Positions 1 to 9,351 of a stretch of 51,965 nucleotides of DNA are shown here, one piece after another (the first letter of the stretch is position 1; every line of letters begins with the position of its first letter). The notes below the pieces were generated by a model. That model was not told the origin of the DNA. It saw only the letters and a program-made list of their open reading frames with translations, and made no database searches. The stretch is from Candidatus Blautia excrementipullorum (lineage in GTDB: Bacteria > Bacillota > Clostridia > Lachnospirales > Lachnospiraceae), in NCBI GenBank assembly GCA_019118645.1, contig DWYN01000051.1:1-51965 (forward strand). Reading direction: 5' to 3'. The position numbers and the translations under genes were made by a program.

Positions 1-273
1 AAAGCCTGCCACTTCAATGCCCAGCGCATAACAATGAGCCACCATCATGGCAAAACCGGCAAAAATCATCATTCCCGAGGGAAGAATCGAGCAGATCAGC
101 GACAGGATCAGCACCACAAGCATATTATTGAGGGCTCTCATATATCCCATGTTGGAATTGATCCAGATAAAATATACGAGAGCCAGAATGAATTTCATCA
201 ATGGCTGCAGATATATTTCATATTTTGCATACAGCCCCTTTATCTTCTGCTTAAATTCCAGTAATGCCGTCAT
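1..273 (-). CDS. Membrane protein, C-terminus cut by window edge
   Basis: An open frame runs from an ATG at 273 off the left edge, giving 91 codons without a stop. A GGAGG ribosome binding site lies about ten bases upstream. The ATG overlaps the stop of the preceding gene as ATGA, so the two are probably translationally coupled. The visible part starts with a short basic, polar stretch and then has two or more hydrophobic segments (around residues 22-36 and 48-75), so it is an integral membrane protein. I do not recognise a named family. The partner gene upstream is also a small membrane protein, which suggests a joint membrane function. Confidence 0.7.
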   Translation of the reverse strand, partial: MTALLEFKQKIKGLYAKYEIYLQPLMKFILALVYFIWINSNMGYMRALNNMLVVLILSLICSILPSGMMIFAGFAMMVAHCYALGIEVAGF

Positions 274-704
274 TTCCGATATCCTCCTGATGTTCCTCTT
301 CCTGAAGATCTTTTTTCTTCCCGTCCATATATTTTGCTCAGCTCTGTAAGCTCACCATAATATTTTCTTACGCTTTTCTTAGCCTGATAATACTTCACAG
401 AGTACTGAATATATGTGAGGACAGAGTACGCTATCAGAGCCGCCACATAGCCGACAATAATATATATGCCCATGGCCACCAGATTCATTTTATGGATATT
501 TTCCATAAGATACTCTCCAAAATACGCTGCGACTGCTGCGATTACCAGCAGATATCCCAGCGTCACAAGAAAGAAATTCTTTATCAGTGCCAGGCCAATA
601 TAATCGCTTCTGTAGTACTTGCTGATCGGGAGATATTTTTTTCCTTCCCCCTGCTCATACATGGCGATCTTTGTCATCACCTTCACTTTTTCTTCATTGA
701 TCAT
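270..704 (-). CDS. Small membrane protein, two predicted TM segments
   Basis: The 144-residue product has a polar N-terminus, two strongly hydrophobic segments (about residues 38-62 and 76-98) and a basic, Arg/Gly/Ser-rich cytoplasmic-type tail. The ATG at 704 follows a GAGGAG ribosome binding site at a good distance. It overlaps the next membrane gene by four bases (ATGA), indicating an operon. No catalytic motif is visible and I do not recognise the family; a subunit or assembly partner of the following membrane protein is the most economical guess. Confidence 0.75.
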   Translation of the reverse strand: MINEEKVKVMTKIAMYEQGEGKKYLPISKYYRSDYIGLALIKNFFLVTLGYLLVIAAVAAYFGEYLMENIHKMNLVAMGIYIIVGYVAALIAYSVLTYIQYSVKYYQAKKSVRKYYGELTELSKIYGREEKRSSGRGTSGGYRK

Positions 705-740
705 GCCAATCTCCTCGCAGATGGTTTATTTCCTGATGTA

Positions 741-770
741 ATATTTAGAAATATTCATATAAATTTATTG
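741..770 (-). promoter_or_regulatory. Sigma-A-like promoter for the small membrane operon
   Basis: On the minus strand a TACAAT -10 box preceded by TGT (extended -10, TGnTACAAT) lies about 50 bases upstream of the ATG at 704. A weak -35 (TTTTCA) sits 17 bases further upstream. Boundaries are approximate. Confidence 0.4.
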
Positions 771-814
771 TAACATATCTCCCTATCTATGAAAAGCATT
801 TTTTCCGGTTTCTC

Positions 815-1540
815 TCAGGTACGCCCCATACAAAGAGTAATAAAACAGACTTTTTCAGCGCCTGCTTTCCTCAGGCAGAATGCCGCGGCCTCCACCGTGC
901 TCCCGGTTGTATAGACATCGTCCACCAGCAGGACTGTCAGGCCGTCCAGTCTTCCCTCCGCGCAAAAAGCCCGGCAAAGATTCCGCCTTCTTTCCGCAGC
1001 TCCGAGCTTTTTCTGTGAGCGGGTGCTGCGAATCTTTTTCAGGGTATTTTCCGATACCGGTATATCCAGAAGCTTTCCCATCCGTACCGCAAGATATCCT
1101 GCCTGATTAAATCCCCGCATTTTCAGCTTTCTCCGGTGGAGCGGAACCGGCATAATCACGTCCGGATTCCACCTGCGGATATCTCTCTGCGCCAGACGGC
1201 ATATGGAGACGGCAAAATAATCTGCATATTCTCTGCTTCCATAATATTTGTACCGGATCAGAGATTTTTTCATTGTTCCGTCATAGAGAAAAATTCCTCT
1301 TCCTTCGTCAAAATTCCTCTTCCTGTCCCGGCATTCCCGGCAGTACTCCTCTTCCGGTTTCACCGGTCTTCCGCACTTCAGGCAGTAATTCTCCGATACC
1401 GTACGAAATGTCCCGTCGCACTCCGGGCACACCAGCGTTTTCTGATCTGCCAGAATACGGTGGCAAACCGGACATCTCCTGGGATAAAGAATATTCAGGG
1501 CTCCTTCCAGAGCTCCGGAAACTCTCTTGTTTTTCTTCAA
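815..1540 (-). CDS. comF: ComF family phosphoribosyltransferase-like protein
   Basis: The 241-residue product has an N-terminal zinc-ribbon with CPVC (about residues 22-25), CPEC (38-41) and further Cys pairs (53-56 and about 68-71), then a type I phosphoribosyltransferase fold with the PRPP-binding motif VLLVDDVYTTGST near residues 204-216. This is the ComF/GntX architecture and usual length. In competent bacteria ComF is needed for DNA uptake; elsewhere its role is unclear. The start appears to be TTG at 1540, preceded by AAAGGA about eight bases upstream; no better ATG is available. It follows recD2 by 78 bases on the same strand. The window also contains comEA and comEC, so the late competence uptake set is partly present. 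Confidence 0.9.
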   Translation of the reverse strand: MKKNKRVSGALEGALNILYPRRCPVCHRILADQKTLVCPECDGTFRTVSENYCLKCGRPVKPEEEYCRECRDRKRNFDEGRGIFLYDGTMKKSLIRYKYYGSREYADYFAVSICRLAQRDIRRWNPDVIMPVPLHRRKLKMRGFNQAGYLAVRMGKLLDIPVSENTLKKIRSTRSQKKLGAAERRRNLCRAFCAEGRLDGLTVLLVDDVYTTGSTVEAAAFCLRKAGAEKVCFITLCMGRT

Positions 1541-1618
1541 ATCAATATTCCTTTCTCCCCGATGAAACTGCTTTCTTATGACGCTCTCTGTCCCCGGCCC
1601 CGCATGCAGTCGTCCTGG

Positions 1619-3847
1619 CTACAGTTCCTCCCGCAGCCTTATATCCAGTGAGCTGTACCTCATCTGCTGCTTCTCATTTCTGATCATTTCCCGGAAAGTT
1701 TCTTCGCTTCCCACTATTGTAACGCATTTTCTGGCTCTTGTCACAGCCGTATACAGCAGGTTTCTGTTCAGCAGCATCCTCGGTCCTGACAGAAGAGGCA
1801 TTACTACGGCAGGATATTCCGATCCCTGGGATTTATGTATGGTAATGGCATAGGCCAGTTCCAGTTCCTCCATCTGTTTAAAGGAATATTCCGCCCAGCG
1901 GCCGTCTTCGAATTCCACCTCTGCAGTTTCCGCAAATTCGTTGATCGTTTTCAGTATTCCTGTGTCTCCATTAAAAACTCCCACGCCTTTTTCCACAGGA
2001 ATCCCATATTTTCCGCGGACTTCCCACTCCAATTGGTAATTGTTTTTCACCTGCATAATTTTATCGCCCTCCCGGAACAGCCCCTGGCCGTATTCCCTCT
2101 CTTTTTTTGAGGGATCCGGAGGGTTCAGGTAACGCTGAAGGATCTGGTTCAGCCTTTCCACGCCCAGAAGCCCTTTCCGCATTGGGGTCAGCACCTGAAT
2201 GTCAAAAGGCTTCGCCTCCACATAGGGAGGCAGCTTTTCCTGGATCAGCGCAATCAGCACGCGGATAATCACATCCGCATTCTGACGTTTCAGGAAAAAG
2301 AAATCCCTGCTTTTATTGTCCAGAACCACCTGCTCCCCTCTGTTAATCTTATGCGCGTTCACTACAATATCGCTTTCTGAAGCCTGGCGAAAAATTTTTT
2401 TCAGCTCTACCACCGGAAATATTCCGCTGCGGATGATATCCCTCAGCACATTTCCGGGGCCCACGCTGGGCAGCTGATTTTCGTCTCCCACCAGGATCAG
2501 CCGGGTTCCCGCCGTCACTGCGAGAAGCAGCGAGTGCATCAGGTGGATATCCACCATGGACATCTCGTCTATAATAATCACATCCGCATCCAGAGGATTT
2601 TCTGCGTTTCTTTCAAAATGCACGTCCCTGTCGTCCCTTCCGTCCTCCGGAAGGCCGCTCAGTTCCAGAAGGCGGTGAATCGTCTGGGCCTCATACCCGG
2701 TAGCTTCCGTCATTCTCTTGGCCGCCCTTCCGGTGGGGGCAGCCAGTCTCAGCTCCGCCCCTTCGCCTTCGAAGAAACGGATAATCGCGTTAATGGTCGT
2801 GGTTTTTCCCGTTCCCGGTCCTCCGGTCAGAATAAAAAGCCCGTGTGACGCCGCCTCAGTTACAGCCTTTTTCTGCATTCCATCAAGGATTGTCCCTGTT
2901 TCCTTCTCGATTTGGGATATTCTTCTCTGCACCAGAGTTTCATCCTCCGGGCAGATCACATTCAGCTCCTTAAGCATGCGGGCAGTATTCAGCTCCAGGT
3001 AATAATAGCGGCTGGGATATACAAGAACTGTACCGTTTTCCTCTTTCTGAACCACTTTTCTGTCCACAGCAAGATCCATCAGATGTTTTTCCATATAAGA
3101 CTCGTCCACTCCCAGAAGTTCCGATGCACGATGAAACAGCTCATCTTTCGGAAGATAAACATGTCCGTCTCCCGCCGCCTGTAATAAAGTATACATCATC
3201 CCGCTGCGGATTCTGTAATCTGAATCCATATGTATTCCGATTCTCGATGCGATTTCGTCTGCAACGCGGAATCCCACGCCGCTGATATCATCCGCAAGAC
3301 GGTAAGGATTTTCCTGGAGAACTCCGTATACGGAATCTCCGTATTTTTGATATATTTTTGCGCCCAGATTCAGGGAAATTCCATATTTCTGAAGGAACAT
3401 CATAGCCTTCCTCATATCCGCCTTTTCCGCCATCTGGGCAGCGATTTCCCTGGCTTTTTTTTCACTGATTCCTTTGATCTCCGCCAGCCGTTCCGGCTCT
3501 TCTTCTATCACTCTGAGCGTATCCTCGCCAAAACGCCGTACAATTCGTCCCGCAAGTGCAGCTCCAATTCCTTTTATTGCGCCGGAGCCAAGATAGCGTT
3601 CCATAGCCAGGGCGTCTTCCGGCATTTTCTCTGTAAAAGAAGAAATCTGGAACTGCTTTCCGTAAACAGGATGGCGTGTATAATTTCCCCTGGCTTCTAT
3701 GGAGACTCCCTGGGTGATAACCGGAAAGGTTCCCACGCAGGTCAGCTCCTCCTCATCCTTTACCCCTTTTAAAGAAAGAACCGTATATCCATTGTCTTCA
3801 TTTCTGAAAATAATATGATCAATATATCCTGTCACGCATTCACTCAT
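1619..3847 (-). CDS. recD2: SF1B DNA helicase RecD2
   Basis: The 742-residue product has the RecD2 layout: an N-terminal OB-like domain, tandem helix-hairpin-helix repeats (GIGAALAGR near 93, GISEKKAREIA near 126, GVGFRVADEIA near 191), then a helicase core with Walker A GGPGTGKTT at 342-350, Walker B IIIDEMSMVD near 425 and GDENQLPSVGPG near 457, and a C-terminal motif with AITIHKSQGSEY. RecD2 enzymes are 5'-3' helicases acting in repair and fork maintenance without RecBC. The ATG at 3847 follows AGGAGG at five bases. It lies downstream of mreB and upstream of comF; a hairpin between mreB and recD2 may reduce read-through. Confidence 0.95.
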   Translation of the reverse strand: MSECVTGYIDHIIFRNEDNGYTVLSLKGVKDEEELTCVGTFPVITQGVSIEARGNYTRHPVYGKQFQISSFTEKMPEDALAMERYLGSGAIKGIGAALAGRIVRRFGEDTLRVIEEEPERLAEIKGISEKKAREIAAQMAEKADMRKAMMFLQKYGISLNLGAKIYQKYGDSVYGVLQENPYRLADDISGVGFRVADEIASRIGIHMDSDYRIRSGMMYTLLQAAGDGHVYLPKDELFHRASELLGVDESYMEKHLMDLAVDRKVVQKEENGTVLVYPSRYYYLELNTARMLKELNVICPEDETLVQRRISQIEKETGTILDGMQKKAVTEAASHGLFILTGGPGTGKTTTINAIIRFFEGEGAELRLAAPTGRAAKRMTEATGYEAQTIHRLLELSGLPEDGRDDRDVHFERNAENPLDADVIIIDEMSMVDIHLMHSLLLAVTAGTRLILVGDENQLPSVGPGNVLRDIIRSGIFPVVELKKIFRQASESDIVVNAHKINRGEQVVLDNKSRDFFFLKRQNADVIIRVLIALIQEKLPPYVEAKPFDIQVLTPMRKGLLGVERLNQILQRYLNPPDPSKKEREYGQGLFREGDKIMQVKNNYQLEWEVRGKYGIPVEKGVGVFNGDTGILKTINEFAETAEVEFEDGRWAEYSFKQMEELELAYAITIHKSQGSEYPAVVMPLLSGPRMLLNRNLLYTAVTRARKCVTIVGSEETFREMIRNEKQQMRYSSLDIRLREEL

Positions 3848-3898
3848 ATCATCCTCCTGTATTTGCGGATCCCAAACAATTGTTTCTCCTTCCCCGCA

Positions 3899-3932
3899 AC
3901 AAACAGGGGACGCCTGTGCGGCGCCCCGTTTT
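3899..3932 (-). terminator. Hairpin between mreB and recD2
   Basis: An eight-base-pair GC-rich stem (GGGGCGCC against GGCGTCCCC, one bulged T) lies directly after the mreB stop. T-rich bases follow on both strands, so it could terminate mreB transcription, at least partially. Confidence 0.55.
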
Positions 3933-3933
3933 C

Positions 3934-4923
3934 TTATTCTTCCATCTTTGCCCTGACTTCTGCATATTTTCCGGTTCCCACCGCCACAACGCTCATTGCG
4001 TTCTGGACTGTCAGTGTGCTGACCCCTGTTTTCTGTTCTATCAGAGTGTCCATCCCCCGGAGAAGGGCTCCGCCGCCTGCAAGGACAATCCCCCTGTCCA
4101 CAATATCCGCGGCCAGTTCCGGAGGAGTCTTTTCCAGAACGCTGTGGACAGCGTCCACAATCTGTCCTGTGGCGTCCTTCAGAGCCACACGGACTTCTTC
4201 TGAAGTAAGCTTGATCTTCTTGGGAAGACCTGTGATTACATTTCTTCCCTTCACTTCCATCACCTGCGGATTGGCCTCTTCCACCGCGGTTCCGATTCGT
4301 ATCTTAATATTTTCCGCTGCGTCTTCCCCGATAAAAAGACTGTGATTTCTTCTCACATAATTCATAATAGCATGGTCAAAGGTATCCCCTGCCACCTTAA
4401 TAGAGGCAGAAACAACAACTCCGCCAAGGGAAATCACCGCTGCATCTGTTGTTCCTCCGCCAATGTCCACGATCAGATTTCCAAAAGGCTTCGTTATATC
4501 CACACCGGAGCCGATAGCTGCGGCAATCGGTTCCTCCACAAGAAACACTTCACGCGCGCCGGCCTGATAAGTGGCCTCTTCCACCGCCCGGCGCTCTATC
4601 TCCGTGCTGCCGCTTGGCACGCAGATACTGATCCGGGGTTTTCGGAACGCCCTTCGTCCCATCGCTTTGGAGATAAAATACTTGAGCATTTTCTCCATAA
4701 CAATGAAGTCCACGATAGCCCCCTGGCGAATCGGACGGATCATTTCCATATTGGAAGTGATATGTCCTGCCATCTGGCGGGCGTCCTCGCCGATTGCCCT
4801 GATTTTTTCTGTATCTTTATCATAAACTACTACAGACGGCTCCTGCAGCACAAGTCCTTTTCCCGTGGAATAAACCAGGCTGTTCCTGGTGCCAAGATCA
4901 ATTCCGATATCGCTTGCCGGCAT
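3934..4923 (-). CDS. mreB: Rod-shape actin homologue MreB/Mbl
   Basis: The 329-residue product matches MreB in length and in its actin-type nucleotide-binding signatures: phosphate-1 DLGTRNS near 9-15, phosphate-2 DIGGGTTDAAV near 153-163, and the adenosine motif LAGGGALLRGM near 280-290. MreB forms membrane-associated filaments that guide the peptidoglycan elongation machinery. No mreC or mreD follows, so this is more likely a stand-alone Mbl/MreBH-type paralogue. It lies 28 bases downstream of uvrA on the same strand and is probably co-transcribed with it. Confidence 0.93.
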   Translation of the reverse strand: MPASDIGIDLGTRNSLVYSTGKGLVLQEPSVVVYDKDTEKIRAIGEDARQMAGHITSNMEMIRPIRQGAIVDFIVMEKMLKYFISKAMGRRAFRKPRISICVPSGSTEIERRAVEEATYQAGAREVFLVEEPIAAAIGSGVDITKPFGNLIVDIGGGTTDAAVISLGGVVVSASIKVAGDTFDHAIMNYVRRNHSLFIGEDAAENIKIRIGTAVEEANPQVMEVKGRNVITGLPKKIKLTSEEVRVALKDATGQIVDAVHSVLEKTPPELAADIVDRGIVLAGGGALLRGMDTLIEQKTGVSTLTVQNAMSVVAVGTGKYAEVRAKMEE

Positions 4924-4951
4924 AAAAGGCTCCTTTCCGTTGTTTTTTCTT

Positions 4952-7792
4952 TTATCTTAAATACTTTGCAATGTATTGTCCAGTATAGGATTCCGGAATT
5001 TCTGCAATCTGCTCCGGTGTCCCGGCGGCGATTACCGTGCCTCCGCGGTCTCCGCCTTCCGGTCCCATATCAATAATATAATCTGCGGTTTTTATCACGT
5101 CGAGGTTATGTTCAATCACAACCACCGTGTTTCCGCCCTCTGTCAGTCTCTTAAGAATATCCACCAGCTTGTGAACATCCGCAAAATGAAGGCCTGTGGT
5201 GGGCTCGTCCAGAATATAAATAGTCTTACCGGTGCTTCTGCGGCTCAGCTCGGAAGCCAGCTTGATTCTCTGAGCCTCTCCTCCGGAAAGCTCGGTGGAG
5301 GGCTGTCCAAGTCGGATATAAGAAAGTCCGACATCATATAAGGTTTCAATTTTTTTCCGGATGGAAGGAATATTCTCAAAAAATCCCAGAGCTTCCTCCA
5401 CCGTCATATTCAGAACATCGTATATATTTTTATCCTTATATTTTACTTCCAGTGTTTCACGATTGTATCGTTTTCCCTTGCAGACTTCGCAGGGAACATA
5501 CACATCGGCAAGAAAGTGCATCTCGATTTTAATGATGCCGTCCCCGCTGCAGGCCTCGCAGCGTCCGCCTTTTACATTAAAGCTGAAGCGGCCTTTTTTA
5601 TATCCTCTGGCCTTCGCATCGGCTGTTGAGGCAAAGAGTTCTCTGATCTGGTCAAACACGCCTGTATAGGTTGCCGGATTGGATCTGGGGGTTCTTCCTA
5701 TCGGCGACTGGTCGATACTGATCACTTTATCCAGCTGTTCCACCCCAAGAATCGCTTTATGCTTTCCCGGAATCGTTCTTGCGCGGTTCAGATCCCGGGC
5801 AAGCGTTTTATATAAGACCTCATTGATCAGCGAACTTTTGCCGGATCCGCTGACTCCGGTGACGCAGGTCATAACTCCCAGAGGTATATCCACATCCACC
5901 TGCTTGAGATTGTTTTCTGCCGCCCCTTTTATATGAATCCATCCGGCAGGTTCTTTTCGAACTTCCGGAACCGGAATTTTCAGCTTTCCGCTGAGGTAGG
6001 CGCCGGTTATGGATCTTTCATTTTTCATCAGATCCTCTGCTGTTCCAATGGCAACCAGTTCCCCTCCGTGTTCCCCTGCCCCGGGGCCGATATCCACCAC
6101 ACAGTCAGCGGCGCGCATGGTATCTTCATCATGTTCCACCACAATCAGGCTGTTTCCCAGATCCCTCAGACGCATCAGCGCTCCCAGAAGTTTGTCATTG
6201 TCCCTCTGATGAAGGCCGATACTGGGCTCGTCCAGAATATAGGCAACTCCCACAAGTCCGGATCCAATCTGGGTCGCCAGCCGTATTCTCTGGGCTTCGC
6301 CTCCGGAAAGTGTGGAGGTTGCCCGGCCAAGAGACAGATAATCCAGCCCCACTTCCGCCAGGAACCCTACCCTTGCCCGGATTTCTTTCAGAATCTGCTT
6401 TCCGATCAGCTCCTGCTGTTCCGTCAGTTTCAGTTCATCCATAAAAATTTTCAGTTTTTCAATGGAAAGCGCCGTCAGCTCATAGATATTCTTTCCGCCT
6501 ACCGTAACTGCAAGGGATTCCTTTTTCAGCCGCTGCCCTTTGCATGTTTTGCAGGGTGTAATGCGCATAAATGTCTCGTATTCCTGTTTCATGGCGTCAG
6601 ACCCGGTCTCCCGGTATCTCTGCTCCACATTTTTGATCAGCCCCGGAAACGCCACGTCATAAACACCTTCTCCGCGCTGGCCTTTGTAATAGACCTTTAC
6701 AGAATGGCCATTGGTTCCATGAATCAGAATGTCCTTTATCTTCTGAGGATAATCCTGAAAAGGCGTATCCAGACTGAAATGATATTCTTTTGCCAGCGCG
6801 TCCAGGATCGCCCGGGTAAAGCTTCCCTTGTCCGTACAGGACTGCCATCCCAGAACAGCGATCGCTCCCTGGAGAATACTGAGGGATTTATCCGGAATCA
6901 TCAGATCCACGTCGAACTCCATCTTATATCCCAGGCCAAAACAGTCCGGGCAGGCTCCGAAGGGATTATTGAAGGAAAAGCTTCTGGGCTCAATTTCATC
7001 AATGCTGATCTGGCAGTCCGGACAGGAAAAGCTCTGGCTGAATGTTGTAATATTCCCGTCCATGGTATCCACCATCAGCAGGCCGTCCGACAGTTCCAGC
7101 ACTGTCTCTATGGAATCCGACAGTCTTTTTTCTATTCCCGGCTTTACTACAAGGCGGTCCACAATAATTTCTATATTGTGTTTAATATTTTTGTCCAGCT
7201 TAATCTCTTCGGAAAGTTCATAGAGGCTTCCGTCAATCTGTACCCGAACATAGCCGCTTCTTTTCGCCTGATCCAGCAGCTTGGCATGAGTTCCCTTACG
7301 TCCCCGGACAACGGGAGCGAGAAGCTGTATTCTTGTCCGTTCCGGAAGCTCCATGATATGATCCACCATCTGATCAACCGTCTGCTTTTTGATTTCTTTC
7401 CCGCATTTTGGACAGTGCGGAATTCCAATTCTTGCGTACAGAAGCCGGAAATAATCATAAACTTCCGTTACCGTTCCCACTGTAGATCTCGGATTGCGGT
7501 TCGTTGATTTCTGATCAATGGAAATCGCTGGAGGAAGTCCTTCAATCATCTCCACATCCGGCTTTTCCATCTGTCCCAGGAACTGTCTGGCATAAGAAGA
7601 AAGAGACTCCATGTAGCGTCTCTGTCCTTCTGCATAAATAGTGTCAAACGCCAGAGAAGATTTGCCGGATCCGCTGACTCCCGTCAGCACCACAAACTGA
7701 TCTCTCGGAATATCCACACTGAGATTTTTCAGGTTATTTACATTTGCGCCGCGTATTTTGATAAATTTCCTGTTTGATGTATGTTCCGTCAT
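4952..7792 (-). CDS. uvrA: Excinuclease ABC subunit A
   Basis: The product is about 946 residues, standard for UvrA. It has two ABC ATPase modules: Walker [14 protein letters not shown] near the N-terminus with signature [15 protein letters not shown], and a second Walker [16 protein letters not shown] with [15 protein letters not shown]. It has the Cys-rich zinc motifs [12 protein letters not shown] and CEAC...CEVC. UvrA, as a dimer with UvrB, finds bulky lesions in nucleotide excision repair. The frame is open a few codons further to a TTG at 7804, but GGAGGAACAG places the start at the ATG at 7792. It starts 16 bases after the hemW stop. uvrB is not in this window. Confidence 0.97.
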   Translation of the reverse strand: MTEHTSNRKFIKIRGANVNNLKNLSVDIPRDQFVVLTGVSGSGKSSLAFDTIYAEGQRRYMESLSSYARQFLGQMEKPDVEMIEGLPPAISIDQKSTNRNPRSTVGTVTEVYDYFRLLYARIGIPHCPKCGKEIKKQTVDQMVDHIMELPERTRIQLLAPVVRGRKGTHAKLLDQAKRSGYVRVQIDGSLYELSEEIKLDKNIKHNIEIIVDRLVVKPGIEKRLSDSIETVLELSDGLLMVDTMDGNITTFSQSFSCPDCQISIDEIEPRSFSFNNPFGACPDCFGLGYKMEFDVDLMIPDKSLSILQGAIAVLGWQSCTDKGSFTRAILDALAKEYHFSLDTPFQDYPQKIKDILIHGTNGHSVKVYYKGQRGEGVYDVAFPGLIKNVEQRYRETGSDAMKQEYETFMRITPCKTCKGQRLKKESLAVTVGGKNIYELTALSIEKLKIFMDELKLTEQQELIGKQILKEIRARVGFLAEVGLDYLSLGRATSTLSGGEAQRIRLATQIGSGLVGVAYILDEPSIGLHQRDNDKLLGALMRLRDLGNSLIVVEHDEDTMRAADCVVDIGPGAGEHGGELVAIGTAEDLMKNERSITGAYLSGKLKIPVPEVRKEPAGWIHIKGAAENNLKQVDVDIPLGVMTCVTGVSGSGKSSLINEVLYKTLARDLNRARTIPGKHKAILGVEQLDKVISIDQSPIGRTPRSNPATYTGVFDQIRELFASTADAKARGYKKGRFSFNVKGGRCEACSGDGIIKIEMHFLADVYVPCEVCKGKRYNRETLEVKYKDKNIYDVLNMTVEEALGFFENIPSIRKKIETLYDVGLSYIRLGQPSTELSGGEAQRIKLASELSRRSTGKTIYILDEPTTGLHFADVHKLVDILKRLTEGGNTVVVIEHNLDVIKTADYIIDMGPEGGDRGGTVIAAGTPEQIAEIPESYTGQYIAKYLR

Positions 7793-7808
7793 CTGTTCCT
7801 CCAATCAC

Positions 7809-8954
7809 TTATTCCTGCAGAAAATCTGCCAGTATCCAGTTGCTGACATGGATTCCCTTTCTTGAGAGGCGCCAAAAATCTCCGTTTTTCTCCAGAAATC
7901 CCATGCCCCGGTACTTTTCCAGAACCTCTCCGTAAACCGTTTTCAGATCAGTCCCAAACTGTCTTTTAAACTCCTCTTCCCGGATTCCCTCCGTCATTCG
8001 GAGCCCTAAATACATAAATTCCTCTTCCTGTTCTATCAGAGTAAGCCGGACAATGTCTCTGCGGATCCGCTCCGGGCATCCGCTGTACCGCAAATATTCT
8101 TCCATTTTTTCTGTATTTCGGAAACGTTTTTCTCCGAAAAAAGAAGAGGCGCCAAGGCCGATGCCAAGGTATTCCGTTCTGTTCCAGTATCCGATATTAT
8201 GCCGGCAGCGATACCCTTTCCGGGCATAATTGGAAATCTCGTACTGGCCGAAGCCGTATTCCTCCAGCACTGCCGCCGTATCCTCGTACATTCTGTATTC
8301 CGTGTCTTCGTCCGGCAGATCCAGCTCTCTCTCCGCAAAAGGCGTTCCGGGCTCTATAATCAGACTGTAAGCAGAAATATGCTCCGGCTTCAGTGCAGCT
8401 GCTGTCCGCAGACTGCTGATCCACTTTTCATAAGTCTGGCCGGGAACCGCAAACATAAGATCCACGTTGATATTCGCAAACCCTGTGTCCCGCGCTTCCT
8501 GATAGCTTTCCAGAAAATCCTGCCAGGTATGAATCCTTCCCAGCATCTCAAGCTCTCTGTTCTCTGCAGACTGAAGGCCAATACTCAGCCTGTTGATTCC
8601 TGCTCTCCTGTACACCTTCAATTTTTCCCTTGTAAGGGTGCCTGGATTTGCTTCTATGGTAATTTCTGTGTCCGCAGAAAAAGAGAAAAGCTTCCTGAGA
8701 GTTTCCAGAATCCTCTCCACATCGGAAGCTTCTATAAGCGAGGGAGTCCCGCCGCCTATAAACACAGAGACAACTTCGCGGCCGGCTCTTTCCTCCTGCG
8801 GAATTCCTCTGATTTCAGACAAAAGAGCCTCCACATAGGCTTTTTGAGCAGTATCACCGGCCGGCCAGGAGAGAAAGTCGCAGTAGTCACATTTTTTCGC
8901 GCAAAAAGGGATGTGGATATACAGTTCTATGGGAACTGTCTTATTATTCTTCAC
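7809..8954 (-). CDS. hemW: Radical SAM heme chaperone HemW
   Basis: The product belongs to the HemN-like group now called HemW. The radical SAM motif CAKKCDYC supplies cysteines at 18, 22 and 25, followed by a GGGTPS motif and the HemN-type C-terminal domain. These proteins bind heme and an iron-sulfur cluster and act as heme-transfer chaperones rather than coproporphyrinogen oxidases. I place the start at GTG 8954 because AGGAGG ends six bases before it; the ATG at 8960 abuts the same AGGAGG, leaving no spacing. With this start (381 residues) the gene overlaps the preceding lipoprotein gene by 11 bases. The lepA-hemW order is conserved in Firmicutes. Confidence 0.92.
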   Translation of the reverse strand: MKNNKTVPIELYIHIPFCAKKCDYCDFLSWPAGDTAQKAYVEALLSEIRGIPQEERAGREVVSVFIGGGTPSLIEASDVERILETLRKLFSFSADTEITIEANPGTLTREKLKVYRRAGINRLSIGLQSAENRELEMLGRIHTWQDFLESYQEARDTGFANINVDLMFAVPGQTYEKWISSLRTAAALKPEHISAYSLIIEPGTPFAERELDLPDEDTEYRMYEDTAAVLEEYGFGQYEISNYARKGYRCRHNIGYWNRTEYLGIGLGASSFFGEKRFRNTEKMEEYLRYSGCPERIRRDIVRLTLIEQEEEFMYLGLRMTEGIREEEFKRQFGTDLKTVYGEVLEKYRGMGFLEKNGDFWRLSRKGIHVSNWILADFLQE

Positions 8955-9258
8955 CTGCATCCTCCTGAACTGCTGCTTCTCCGCCTTTTTCTTCAAGGTT
9001 CTCTCCCTCTGCGGAAGAGGCAGTTTCTCCTCCGGAGCTCTCTTCCGCCAGATAGCTGTTTACCATAGTAATATTCCCATTAGTAACCACCGCCGCCGGA
9101 TCCACCTCCTCCGGAGCCGCTGTCGGCGTTGCCTCCGGAGTGATACTGATTTTCAGCACCTGCTCCGATGCCGGGTCTGTCTTCTTTCCGCAGCCGGCCA
9201 GCAGTATGCCGGATGCCAGAATCACAGCTGCTGCGCATACATTTCCCATTTTTTTCAT
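8944..9258 (-). CDS. Small predicted lipoprotein
   Basis: The 104-residue product starts with MKKM, a hydrophobic segment, and the lipobox LAGC (Cys 23), so it should be exported and lipid-anchored. The mature part is short and acidic, with Thr/Pro/Ala-rich and Glu/Gly-rich low-complexity stretches and no recognised domain. It sits between lepA and hemW, 93 bases after lepA, and its end overlaps the hemW start. The overlap indicates coupled translation rather than a shared function. Function unknown. Confidence 0.8.
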   Translation of the reverse strand: MKKMGNVCAAAVILASGILLAGCGKKTDPASEQVLKISITPEATPTAAPEEVDPAAVVTNGNITMVNSYLAEESSGGETASSAEGENLEEKGGEAAVQEDAGEE

Positions 9259-9351
9259 GATGGCCGTATCCTCCGTTTCTCAGTTTCTTCCGGGATCCAT
9301 TTTTTCCGGCTGTAGCAAGATCCGGAAAATCCGGGTTTATACCTTGCCGTA

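Noticed and set aside
5933-7507. Long plus-strand open frame of 524 codons
   Set aside because: It is fully antisense to uvrA, has no ribosome binding site and no recognisable domain; typical shadow of a conserved gene.
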